Source: DYIU01 sp038326775
GTDB lineage: Bacteria; Actinomycetota; Geothermincolia; Fen-727; Anoxymicrobiaceae
Direction: 5' to 3'
DNA length: 64,000 bases
Assembly (NCBI GenBank): GCA_038326775.1
Contig: JBBQKJ010000001.1
Span: forward strand, 62,001-126,000
Below, in pieces: positions 25,141 to 32,341 of the stretch. The notes below the pieces were generated by a model. The model worked only from the letters and a program-made list of their open reading frames with translations. It did no database searches and had not been told where the DNA came from. Within the stretch, counting starts at the first letter, position 1, and the number at the start of each line of letters is the position of its first letter. Made by a program: the position numbers and the translations under genes.

Positions 25141-25599
25141 GTGGTGAGCCACCATACCAAGGACAAGGGAGACCGGGGTGTCTACGAGGTGATAGCCGAT
25201 CTCGGCCGCAACGGGATACATGCCTGCATGCCCATATCGGAGCACCTGCCGTTCGATCTCGTAGCCGTCTCGAGTACGGCACAACTGAGGCGAGTTCAGG
25301 TCAAATACAGGTCACTCTGTGACAACGGCGCATTGGTCATACCTTTCAAGAGCGCATACTCGGATTCCAACGGTTACCACGAGCGTCCTGTTGACAGGAC
25401 GCAATTCGACTGCTACGCGGTGTACTGCCCTGACAGTCGTAAGGTATACTACATTCGGAACGATGAGATATCGATAGCGTATTCGAAGTGCCTCACCTTG
25501 AGAGTGCTTCCACCCAGAAACAACCAACGTGCCAACATATGTTTCGCGGCAGATTTCGAAGGAGCCGCCCGCATTTTCGAGGAGCAAGCGCCCCCGTAG
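25141..25599 (+). CDS. PD-(D/E)XK endonuclease of the group I intron-associated type (PDDEXK_5-like)
   Basis: 152 residues from GTG 25141, close behind GAGGGAGGGG. The order Glu16 (GVYEVIADL), Asp39 (PFDLVAV) and Gln53-Val-Lys55 (RVQVKYRS) matches the catalytic layout of small PD-(D/E)XK nucleases related to the cyanobacterial I-Ssp6803I group. Such proteins cut DNA at specific sites and are found as homing or stand-alone nucleases. The C-terminal six codons and stop lie in the first 10 nt of the tRNA-Arg gene, an unusual overlap. No group I intron is seen in the tRNA. Confidence 0.7.
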   Translation: MVSHHTKDKGDRGVYEVIADLGRNGIHACMPISEHLPFDLVAVSSTAQLRRVQVKYRSLCDNGALVIPFKSAYSDSNGYHERPVDRTQFDCYAVYCPDSRKVYYIRNDEISIAYSKCLTLRVLPPRNNQRANICFAADFEGAARIFEEQAPP

Positions 25600-25666
25600 C
25601 TCAATTGGATAGAGCAGTTGGTTTCTACCCAACAGGTTGAGGGTTCGAGTCCTTCCGGGGGCGCCA
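25590..25666 (+). tRNA. tRNA-Arg (anticodon UCU)
   Basis: A complete 77-nt cloverleaf. The acceptor arm is GCCCCCG/CGGGGGC, the D arm GCTC/GAGC, the anticodon stem GTTGG/CCAAC with loop TTTCTAC (anticodon TCT), the T arm GAGGG-TTCGAGT-CCTTC, discriminator G and encoded CCA. The first 10 nt overlap the 3' end of the nuclease gene on the same strand. Confidence 0.95.
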
Positions 25667-25691
25667 AACCCATTCAGGAGGCATCCGTAGA

Positions 25692-26741
25692 ATGGAGCGG
25701 AAACAAACGCCGGAGCGGATGGTCGAGAACGGCCGGGTCGCGGAATACGGCGCCTTCCGCTCGCCTTTTGCTCACATAGACCTCTACGATGCGCGGATAT
25801 CCACCGCGGGCATGAGGATGCCGCGCTTCTATTCCCGTTTCAGGCTCAAGGAGTGGCAGCATATCGGGATAGTCGGCAGCGACTTCTACTTCGGCTTCGC
25901 GATAGTCAACGCCAAATACCTGGGCAACACCTTCTGCTACTTCCTCGACCGCGCCGACGGCGTCACCGTCGAGCACGACCGGGTGGCCCCTCCCGGGGTA
26001 GCGAGGGTGGCCCGTGAGCTCTGGCGCGGCGAGTGCGGCTTTCGCTTCAGGGGATACGAGATAAAGATAGAGAACAGGCTCTCCGACGGCTACCACCGGG
26101 CGGTCGTGGACATCGGCGAGTCGAAAGGCAAGCCGCCCATACACGCTGAGGTCGAGGTTGTCGAGGACCTCGGTGAAGTCGAGCCCCTCGAGCTCATCTG
26201 CCCGCTCAAAGGAGAGCGGCCCGCCTATACCCACAAGGTTGCCTGCCCCGCCAGGGGGGAGATAACCGTGGGAGACAAGACCCGCGCCTTCGACACCGAC
26301 ACCGGCATCGCGCTCGTCGACGTGCAGAAGACGTTCTTCCCTTACAACTCCTTCTGGAACTGGGCGACCTGCGCCGGGCATGACGAGCAGGGGCGTGCAA
26401 TCGCCATAAACCTGAGCAAGGGCATCAACCTTCGCTGGGAGGAGTACAACGACTGCTGCCTCTGGGTTGACGGCAAGATATCGTTCTTGAACCCGGCGAC
26501 GTTCACCTTCGACGAGAAAGCGGTGCTCGAGCCGTGGCACATAGAGACCGAAGGCGGCCTTTGCGCGCTCGACTTCAAACCGGAGGGTGAGAGGTGGGGC
26601 AGGATAAACGCTCTTCTGGTGAAGTCCGACTTCCACCAGCCGTACGGCACTTTCCGGGGCTCCGCCCTCGACTCGGAGGGGGTCGCCCACGAGATAAGCG
26701 ACTACTTCGGTGTGGTCGAGCACCACCTTGCCAGGTTCTAG
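25692..26741 (+). CDS. DUF2804 family protein
   Basis: 349 residues, ATG at 25692, 10 nt after AGGAGG. The sequence fits DUF2804: an N-terminal RMPRFYSRFRLKEWQHIGI, VGSDFYFGFAIVNAKYLG, the central TFFPYNSFWNWATCAGHDEQ, GRAIAINLSKG, and a closing region with QPYGTFRG. It is beta-rich, with neither a signal peptide nor membrane segments. The family fold resembles lipocalin-like carotenoid 1,2-hydratase and attH proteins, so a lipid-related role is possible, but function is unproven. It stands alone between tRNA-Arg and the convergent ZIP transporter gene. Confidence 0.75.
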   Translation: MERKQTPERMVENGRVAEYGAFRSPFAHIDLYDARISTAGMRMPRFYSRFRLKEWQHIGIVGSDFYFGFAIVNAKYLGNTFCYFLDRADGVTVEHDRVAPPGVARVARELWRGECGFRFRGYEIKIENRLSDGYHRAVVDIGESKGKPPIHAEVEVVEDLGEVEPLELICPLKGERPAYTHKVACPARGEITVGDKTRAFDTDTGIALVDVQKTFFPYNSFWNWATCAGHDEQGRAIAINLSKGINLRWEEYNDCCLWVDGKISFLNPATFTFDEKAVLEPWHIETEGGLCALDFKPEGERWGRINALLVKSDFHQPYGTFRGSALDSEGVAHEISDYFGVVEHHLARF

Positions 26742-26766
26742 GCGGTGCGACCCGGTACGGCCCTGC

Positions 26767-27537
26767 TCATTTTGACAGCGCCGACAGGATGAACGACAGA
26801 AGGAAACCAGCCGTAGCGGCCAACGGGGTGGCAAAGGGCGTTATCCGCCCCTCGTAGTCGAACGCCTCGGGTATCATCGTGGAGGAGACCATCGCCAGTA
26901 TAGCTCCGCCGGCGAGCGCCGTGACGAAGGCGTTGGCGTCCACGCCCATGTGCCCCAGCACGAGGTAACCGAACAGCGAGCTGAGCGAGCTCATGATCGC
27001 AATGGAAGCCCACATGGCGATGGTGGAAGCTTTCTTCCATCCCGCGCCCGCCATGCTGATAGACCCGGATACTCCTTCGGGCAGGTTGCTGATGAACACC
27101 GCGGCCAGCATCACCCCGCTCACGCCGTTGCCGCCGAGCAAGGTGATGCCTATAGCGGCGGATTCCGGGATGCCGTCCAGAAGGGCTCCGATGAAGATGG
27201 CGAGCCCCGAGCCATCCTTGCGCTCGGGCTTGTAGGCCTCGTACCTCTTGTGAAGCGTCAACCTTCTGAGGTGGCCCCCCTGGCTGTTAACCGCCAGGTC
27301 ACCGATTATAAAGAGCGCCGCCCCGACAATGAAACCGCTCACGGAGGAGTCGAAACCGCCTTTGATGTAAGCTTTCTCCACCAGCTCGAAGGAAAGGGTG
27401 GCTATCAGCACCCCGGCGCCGAACGCGGTGACCACAGCAATGGTCCTTCTCTTTACCTTGACGTAGAGGCCTATGAGAGCCCCCAGCACCAGGGTGCTCC
27501 CGCCCAGCAGTCCGAAAAGCGCCGCCCTCAGTGCCAT
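26767..27537 (-). CDS. ZIP-family divalent metal transporter
   Basis: 256 residues from ATG 27537, behind AAGGGGAGAA; an open frame continues upstream only as the shadow of the opposite gene. There are eight or so hydrophobic segments. The conserved metal-site helices are present as GALLDGIPESAAIG and FISNLPEGVSGS, typical of bacterial ZIP proteins such as ZupT. A short variable loop with few His residues joins the early helices. It imports zinc, iron or manganese into the cytoplasm. The start region is shared with the divergent creatininase-family gene. Confidence 0.85.
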   Translation of the reverse strand: MALRAALFGLLGGSTLVLGALIGLYVKVKRRTIAVVTAFGAGVLIATLSFELVEKAYIKGGFDSSVSGFIVGAALFIIGDLAVNSQGGHLRRLTLHKRYEAYKPERKDGSGLAIFIGALLDGIPESAAIGITLLGGNGVSGVMLAAVFISNLPEGVSGSISMAGAGWKKASTIAMWASIAIMSSLSSLFGYLVLGHMGVDANAFVTALAGGAILAMVSSTMIPEAFDYEGRITPFATPLAATAGFLLSFILSALSK

Positions 27538-27548
27538 TTCTCCCCTTG

Positions 27549-27586
27549 TTGACTGTACTAGACCGGCTGCTGATATACTAAGCGCA
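27549..27586 (+). promoter_or_regulatory. promoter giving a probable leaderless creatininase mRNA
   Basis: TTGACT (27549-27554) and TATACT (27574-27579) with 19-nt spacing put the transcript start at or next to the A of the ATG at 27586. No ribosome-binding site precedes that ATG. Leaderless transcripts are common in actinobacteria. Confidence 0.55.
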
Positions 27587-28506
27587 TGAGTGGAAGAGTG
27601 ATAGAGCTTGCCGAACTGAGCAGTCCGGAGATAGACGCCCTCGACCCCGCGAAGACGCTGTTCGTGATGGCGATGAGCCCCCTCGAGGTCCACGGCCCGC
27701 ATCTCCCGCTCGGCACCGACGTCCGGGTGGCGGAGGAGCTCAAGGGCCGCGCGATAGCCAGGGTCGCCGAGCGCCACCCGGAGTTTGATTTCGTGGTCTT
27801 TCCGTCGTGCTACGTGGGGAGCGACACAATTCCGCGCTCGGTCGAGGTAGACAGCCGGGCCATCTACTACATCCTCAAGGCCAGCGGTGAGTTCCTCGCC
27901 GACCGGGGGTTTTACTACCTGCTGGTGCTTGACAACCACGGGGGCCCGCGGCACCAGATAGCGACCGCCAAGGCTGTCGTAAAGCTCTACAGCAAGCGCG
28001 GGTTCCACATCATCGCCCCGTTCTTGTCGTTCTTCCGCAGGATGGTAGACCTTGACCCTGAGCTCGTGGAGCGCATCGGCGCGGGCCGGGGCGCCTGCGG
28101 CGACGTCGAGGACTCTCATGCCGGCCTCAATGAAACTTCCCTCATGCTCTGCGCGTACCCGGACTCCGTGCGCTCGGAGTACAAGGGTCTGCAACGTACC
28201 GCCATCAACCCCCGCCGGTGGCCCGGCCTCCTGCTGGGCCTGCTCGGGCGCGGGCTGCGAGCGCTGGGTCTCGAGGAGATTGGTGGCGATATTCGATACG
28301 CCGGGGTCCTGCTCTCGTGGGTGACCATGAAGAACCCTCCCACGTACATCGGCGAGCCGCGCGCCGCGACACCGGAAGCCGGAGACCGCATGTTCGATGC
28401 CCACAGCGACGAGGCGGCGGAGTTGGTGGAAGCGGCATTGCGAGGCGATCCCCCGTACAGCACCCCCATAGGCTGGTCGCTCCGCTTCATCGAGCCCAGC
28501 CGCTAG
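27586..28506 (+). CDS. creatininase/creatinine amidohydrolase family protein
   Basis: 306 residues from ATG 27586. Family motifs are clear: MSPLEVHGPHLPLGTDV with the metal-binding Glu, His and Asp, LVLDNHGGPRHQ, and GDVEDSHAGLNETSLML with Asp, His and Glu. Members are metal-dependent cyclic amide hydrolases, including creatininase, MftE-type peptidases and enzymes in riboflavin and F420 routes. No mycofactocin genes are seen near, so the substrate is unknown. It is monocistronic and followed by a palindromic repeat that may end transcription. Confidence 0.8.
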   Translation: MSGRVIELAELSSPEIDALDPAKTLFVMAMSPLEVHGPHLPLGTDVRVAEELKGRAIARVAERHPEFDFVVFPSCYVGSDTIPRSVEVDSRAIYYILKASGEFLADRGFYYLLVLDNHGGPRHQIATAKAVVKLYSKRGFHIIAPFLSFFRRMVDLDPELVERIGAGRGACGDVEDSHAGLNETSLMLCAYPDSVRSEYKGLQRTAINPRRWPGLLLGLLGRGLRALGLEEIGGDIRYAGVLLSWVTMKNPPTYIGEPRAATPEAGDRMFDAHSDEAAELVEAALRGDPPYSTPIGWSLRFIEPSR

Positions 28507-28521
28507 CCCGACATTCATGCT

Positions 28522-28645
28522 GGGGTCAGACACCTTGACATGAATTTTAGTCGGCTTTTCATGTGTCTCAAGGTGTCTGACCCCGGTGATGCTTTGCGAA
28601 AATGCAAGAAAGTGACCTGACCCCAATGTTACATATTGATTGAAA
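28522..28645. repeat. GGGGTCAG palindromic repeat, copy 1
   Basis: Arms GGGGTCAGACACCTTGA (28522-28538) and its exact complement (28568-28584) enclose a 29-nt loop. This is followed by AAGTGACCTGACCCCAATGTT (split here by family use: GTGACCTGACCCC at 28612-28624) and a tail to about 28645. The same order of palindrome, GTGACCTGACCCC and tail occurs at 57762-57900. It lies between the creatininase gene and tRNA-His. Confidence 0.7.
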
Positions 28646-28733
28646 TAGCGGGTCGAAAGCTCTATCTTTTATCTTGTTCTTATAGACACATTTGTGGGGC
28701 AGGCGCGTTAGACCCCATGGAGATATTCTCGCG

Positions 28734-28810
28734 GTGGACGTAGCTCAGTAGGTTAGAGCGCCGGGTTGTGGCCCCGGAGGTCGGGGGTTCGAGTCCCCTC
28801 GTTCACCCCA
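28734..28810 (+). tRNA. tRNA-His (anticodon GUG)
   Basis: A 77-nt cloverleaf. The acceptor is GTGGACG/CGTTCAC with one G-T pair, the D arm GCTC/GAGC, the anticodon stem CCGGG/CCCGG with loop TTGTGGC (anticodon GTG), and the T arm GGGGG-TTCGAGT-CCCCT. Discriminator C is followed by encoded CCA. The base before position 1 (28733) is G, the extra G-1 that marks histidine tRNAs, and it can pair with the discriminator C. Confidence 0.95.
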
Positions 28811-28844
28811 ACGCTCGGGGTACTGGTTCACCCTAAGGTTGATA

Positions 28845-28937
28845 TGCTCCCTCGCTACCCCCATCGTGGAGTATCTCTTGTTTGATGCGAGCGTGACGAT
28901 GGGGACCCCGGCCACCTTATTGATGTCTTAGGGAGCA
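28845..28937. ncRNA. nested stem-loop region after tRNA-His, possible small RNA or terminator
   Basis: Two nested inverted repeats are visible: outer arms TGCTCCCT (28845-28852) and AGGGAGCA (28930-28937), inner arms CCCCATCGT (28859-28867) and ACGATGGGG (28896-28904). Both are exact. The region has no coding frame and lies between tRNA-His and the convergent DUF190 gene. It could be a structured RNA, or a tRNA-transcript terminator; there is no T-tract. Confidence 0.35.
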
Positions 28938-28942
28938 AACGA

Positions 28943-29284
28943 TTACTCCGCGCCCTCGCTCCTGTAGATGATCACGTGAGCGTCGCTCAAGGTCACCAGG
29001 CCCTCGGTTACAAGCTCGTCGATCGCCGGGAGGACCGAGTTTATCCGCTCCTCTTTGTCGATGACCCAGATCACGATCGGCAGGTCCTCGGACATCCGCA
29101 AGACGGCTGCCGTGTGTATCCGGCTCGTCTTTCCGAACCCTTCTATTCCACGCAGAACTGTCGCGCCGGCCATCCCATGCTCGCGAAGCTTCTCAACGAG
29201 CACCTGGTATAGAGGACGGTGGTGGTACCTGTCGCCTTCACCCACGTATATGGTTAACTGCTTCGCGTCTCCCTCGACCTTCAT
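28943..29284 (-). CDS. DUF190 (PII-like) protein
   Basis: 113 residues. The sequence KQLTIYVGEGDRYHHRPLYQVLVEKLREHGMAGATVLRGIEGFG is the hallmark of DUF190, a small ferredoxin-like-fold family related to PII signalling proteins, with the conserved IEGFG and PIVIWVIDKEERI segments. Members often sit next to CrcB fluoride channels, but none is visible here. Adenine-nucleotide sensing is plausible. It is convergent with tRNA-His transcription. About 320 nt separate it from the next gene. Confidence 0.8.
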   Translation of the reverse strand: MKVEGDAKQLTIYVGEGDRYHHRPLYQVLVEKLREHGMAGATVLRGIEGFGKTSRIHTAAVLRMSEDLPIVIWVIDKEERINSVLPAIDELVTEGLVTLSDAHVIIYRSEGAE

Positions 29285-29604
29285 GAGGGCCCCCTTTCAA
29301 AGCAGCCGACCACGTTGACCACGAGAGTCCCGTATGGAAACACTCCGTGACCAATGCGAGATACCAGGGTGCTCAGCCAGTACCGCCCGCCGGCGCCGAT
29401 CATTCCCCCGGCGCACAAATAAATATAGTTGTTCATCAAACCTCATGAACGCACCCATGTTCGTCTCGGTGGAATGGGGCCTCCTGCTGCTGACCCCTCC
29501 TTAACGGTAATTGAACTTCGCTCTGTGAACACGTATATAATCTGTCCCGGCGGATGGAAGCCCAGTTTGGCGGCTGTCCGAAAAGGCACACGAGGAGCAT
29601 GCTT
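29285..29604. other. intergenic region with the module A promoter
   Basis: About 320 nt without a gene. The useful content is a promoter-like pair, TTGAAC at 29511-29516 and TATAAT at 29536-29541, separated by 19 nt and pointing right, with the start site near 29548. Confidence 0.5.
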
Positions 29605-31047
29605 GTGAGTGGCGCACCGGTATTGCCTCAAATGGAAAAGTCGATGCCACCGGGGCTTTTCAGCCGCATTCTCTCGTTTGCTCCCGCCCTCAAGGGCCTG
29701 CCGGCAACGTTGAGCAACGAGGAGGTGGAAGGCCTTCTCTTCTTCCTCCCCGGGGACACCGCGGACGCCTTGCGGTACCTGCTGAAGCCCGGTATCAGGG
29801 ACGCGAGCCTCCTTTTCATAAACACCCTCCTTGGCTTCTTCGAGGAGGTCGCGGCCGCGAAGCGCGAGGGCAAAAAGGTGATCCTGACCGCGTTCAACTT
29901 CCCACCCGAGCTTATTCACGCGTTCAACAACGCGGCTGTGGTGACGAGCGAGGTCATCACCACGTTCGGGGTCATGACTCTTCAAGGCCAGGGCGAAAGA
30001 TACTGGGACTACGCCATCGGGCTGGGTTTGCCCGACCACCTGTGCTCGGCCAGCACAATAGAGGTGGGCTCAATGATCGCAGGGGGAGAGTACCCTCCCG
30101 ACGCCATCATCATCTCCGCGGCGGGAAGCTGCGACGCGAACGCCAAGGTCCACCAGTTCCTGGCCTATTACCTGGGCATCCCCGAGTTTGTTATAGACAA
30201 GCAGCCCGACGACTCGGACAGGGGCCTCGAGGCTTTCAAGCGGGGCTACATGCGACTGGTAGCCGAGCTCGAGGAGTTTATCGGCGAGGAGCTCGACCTC
30301 GAGAACCTGCGCCGGGTCGCCGAGAACACCAACCGCTGCACCGAGCTCTACTACGAGCTCTGGGAGCTGCGAAAGCACACGCCCTGCCCGGTCCCCGGCA
30401 TCTTCTCGCCTTTCACCTACGGCAACCGCTTCACCATGTGGGGCAGGGCCGAGGGCGTCGCGCTCCTCGATAAGTGCGTCGAGACAGCGAAGAGCAACCT
30501 CGAGGAAGGCCGGTTCCCGGTCCCGGATGAGAAGGCGCGCGTCTACTGGACTTACGTCAGCCATTACTTCGATGTCCTCAACTTCTTCGGGTGGATGGAG
30601 GAGCAGGGGATCTCTTACATGGGCGACCTGGTCCTGCTGTGCTTCCCGCGCCCCATCTCGCTCGAGTCGAAGGAGTCCATCCTCAACGGCATGGCCGAGA
30701 CGGCCTGGGACATGTTCATGACCCGCCAGATGGGCTCGGAGATAATGTCGGCCCGGTGGGTGGAAGACCTCCTCTACATCATCAGGGAGCTCAAGGTCGA
30801 CTGCTGCGTCTACTGCGGGCACCACTCGTGCAAACAGACATGGAGCGTCTTCTCACTGGTCAGCAACGAGGTGATGAAACGGGCGGGTGTGCCCACCCTG
30901 TGCCTCTACGGCGATTCCTGGATAAAGAGGGTGACGCCGGTGACGATGCTCCAGGAAGATATCAAGAGGTTCATGGATAACGTGGTCGTCAAGGCAGGCA
31001 GGGGTCGCTGGTCGCGGCCGATCGCCGCGAGCCGGGGAGGTAAGTGA
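29605..31047 (+). CDS. 2-hydroxyacyl-CoA dehydratase/benzoyl-CoA reductase large subunit-like (BzdO/HgdB type), copy A
   Basis: 480 residues if translation starts at GTG 29605, which has GAGGAG seven nt upstream; ATG 29599 and ATG 29554 are alternatives. It belongs to the HgdB/BcrB/BzdO family, which binds a [4Fe-4S] cluster and the CoA substrate. Conserved cysteine-bearing segments are GLPDHLCSAS, AAGSCDANAK and GHHSCKQTW. It is closely collinear with the proteins at 51654-53150 and 53164-54567. No small (BzdN-like) partner lies beside it, so it may share the one at 50512-51657. Two acyl-CoA dehydrogenase-like genes follow. Confidence 0.82.
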   Translation: MSGAPVLPQMEKSMPPGLFSRILSFAPALKGLPATLSNEEVEGLLFFLPGDTADALRYLLKPGIRDASLLFINTLLGFFEEVAAAKREGKKVILTAFNFPPELIHAFNNAAVVTSEVITTFGVMTLQGQGERYWDYAIGLGLPDHLCSASTIEVGSMIAGGEYPPDAIIISAAGSCDANAKVHQFLAYYLGIPEFVIDKQPDDSDRGLEAFKRGYMRLVAELEEFIGEELDLENLRRVAENTNRCTELYYELWELRKHTPCPVPGIFSPFTYGNRFTMWGRAEGVALLDKCVETAKSNLEEGRFPVPDEKARVYWTYVSHYFDVLNFFGWMEEQGISYMGDLVLLCFPRPISLESKESILNGMAETAWDMFMTRQMGSEIMSARWVEDLLYIIRELKVDCCVYCGHHSCKQTWSVFSLVSNEVMKRAGVPTLCLYGDSWIKRVTPVTMLQEDIKRFMDNVVVKAGRGRWSRPIAASRGGK

Positions 31048-31092
31048 TTGACCCGAGCGAAGAGTTGCAGCACTCGTAAGGGGAGGGTCCGC

Positions 31093-32325
31093 ATGAGCAG
31101 CTTCGAGTTATTCCCATGCTCCGGGCACAGGCTTGCCGACCTGGACAGGGCACTCGCGACCAGCTTGAACGAGATGCTGGAGAAAGAGGTCAGGAGCAGG
31201 CGGCTCGAGCTGAAAGAGGACTATGAGGGTTTGCTGAGACCGGCGCTCGAGCGGCTTCTGGCGGATGTCGGTCTGCAGAGGGTGTTCTGGGACGAGTCCC
31301 TCGGCGGAGAGGGTCACAACGGGCCCGAGGCGGCCTTCACCGTGGCCGCCGCCCTCGAGCAGGTCGGATGGGCCGACACCGGGCTCGCGTTTGTCGCGGC
31401 CCACAGCCTGGCTCTGCAGGCGTCGATGGCGGGTGTGGGTGGGGCTGGAGCAGCCGCCTGCTCGCGGTTCGCGCCGCTCTTCTGCGCAAACGGCCCGCCG
31501 GTATTGGTGGCGTTCGTCCTGCCTGGGTATTCCGAGGCCGACGGTCCGACCTGGAAGGGCAGGTCCCTGCAGGTCGAGTCGCGCAGGGAGGACAAGGAGC
31601 TGGTCCTGAAAGGCGAGATGGTTCGCCCGACCTGCTCGGGCGCCGACGCCGACCTCTTCGGGGTGCTCTGCGCCCTGGAAGGGGCCGAGGAGCCCGCTTT
31701 CGTGCTGGTCCCGGGTGACGCGGCCGGGCTCGTGCGGGGGCCCGTGTTCAAGAAGACCGGGCTCGCGGCCAGCCTGAATGCCGACCTCCGCTTTGATTCG
31801 GTCCGGGTGCCGGTGGAGAACCTCATATGGAGCTCGGAGGAAGGCACGCATCTGCTCCTCTCCTGGTACTACCTCGGACTGGCCGCTGCCGGGGCAGGCT
31901 CGCTGATCGCCAGCTACGAGATACTCAAGGAATGGGGGGACACCCGGGTCATAAAGGGGAAGGGGAGCATATTCAAGGAGAACCCTCTCACCGCCGCGTT
32001 GATGGGGAAAGTGGCGGGGGACGTGGCGCTGGCCCGCGCGCTAGCCTACTGGCTGGCCGGGTTGCTGGCCGAGCCGGACTCCTTTGTTTCGGACGGCATC
32101 CAGGGCGCCTGGACCATCGCTTCGATGGTCGCCCAGCGGATCTACGCCACGGCCGAGCAGTGCCTCCACAACACTATGGAGCTTATGGCATCAGCGGGGT
32201 ACGCCAGTGAGTGGCAGCTCGAGCGTTACTGGCGCGACCTTAAGACCGTGCAGTGCTGCCTGGGCTCCCAGGAGCTCGCGAACATAGACGTGGCACGGCG
32301 TTTCTACGACTGCAAGACGCTTTGA
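31093..32325 (+). CDS. acyl-CoA dehydrogenase-like protein, alpha type, copy A
   Basis: 410 residues from ATG 31093, behind GGAGGG; the open frame reaches 31048, just after the previous stop. The acyl-CoA dehydrogenase fold is recognisable (VFKKTGLAASLNADLRFDSVRVP, LKEWGDTRVIKGKG, and the C-terminal NTMELMASAGYASEWQLERY). It is divergent, and the catalytic Glu of the usual Y-E-G-T motif is replaced (KTVQCCLGSQELAN). Its close paralogue is at 45253-46485. It is probably one half of a heteromeric enzyme with the next gene, 16 nt away. FAD-dependent oxidation of an acyl-CoA is the family reaction. Confidence 0.75.
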   Translation: MSSFELFPCSGHRLADLDRALATSLNEMLEKEVRSRRLELKEDYEGLLRPALERLLADVGLQRVFWDESLGGEGHNGPEAAFTVAAALEQVGWADTGLAFVAAHSLALQASMAGVGGAGAAACSRFAPLFCANGPPVLVAFVLPGYSEADGPTWKGRSLQVESRREDKELVLKGEMVRPTCSGADADLFGVLCALEGAEEPAFVLVPGDAAGLVRGPVFKKTGLAASLNADLRFDSVRVPVENLIWSSEEGTHLLLSWYYLGLAAAGAGSLIASYEILKEWGDTRVIKGKGSIFKENPLTAALMGKVAGDVALARALAYWLAGLLAEPDSFVSDGIQGAWTIASMVAQRIYATAEQCLHNTMELMASAGYASEWQLERYWRDLKTVQCCLGSQELANIDVARRFYDCKTL

Positions 32326-32341
32326 TGGAGGTGCGCGCGTT

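Noticed and set aside
27538..28626. Upstream extension of the ZIP transporter frame
   Set aside because: The extension is antisense to the creatininase-family gene; the membrane protein begins at 27537 behind a good ribosome site.
28943..29604. Fluoride riboswitch or crcB gene next to DUF190
   Set aside because: No CrcB-like membrane protein frame and no recognisable fluoride aptamer in the adjoining intergenic DNA.
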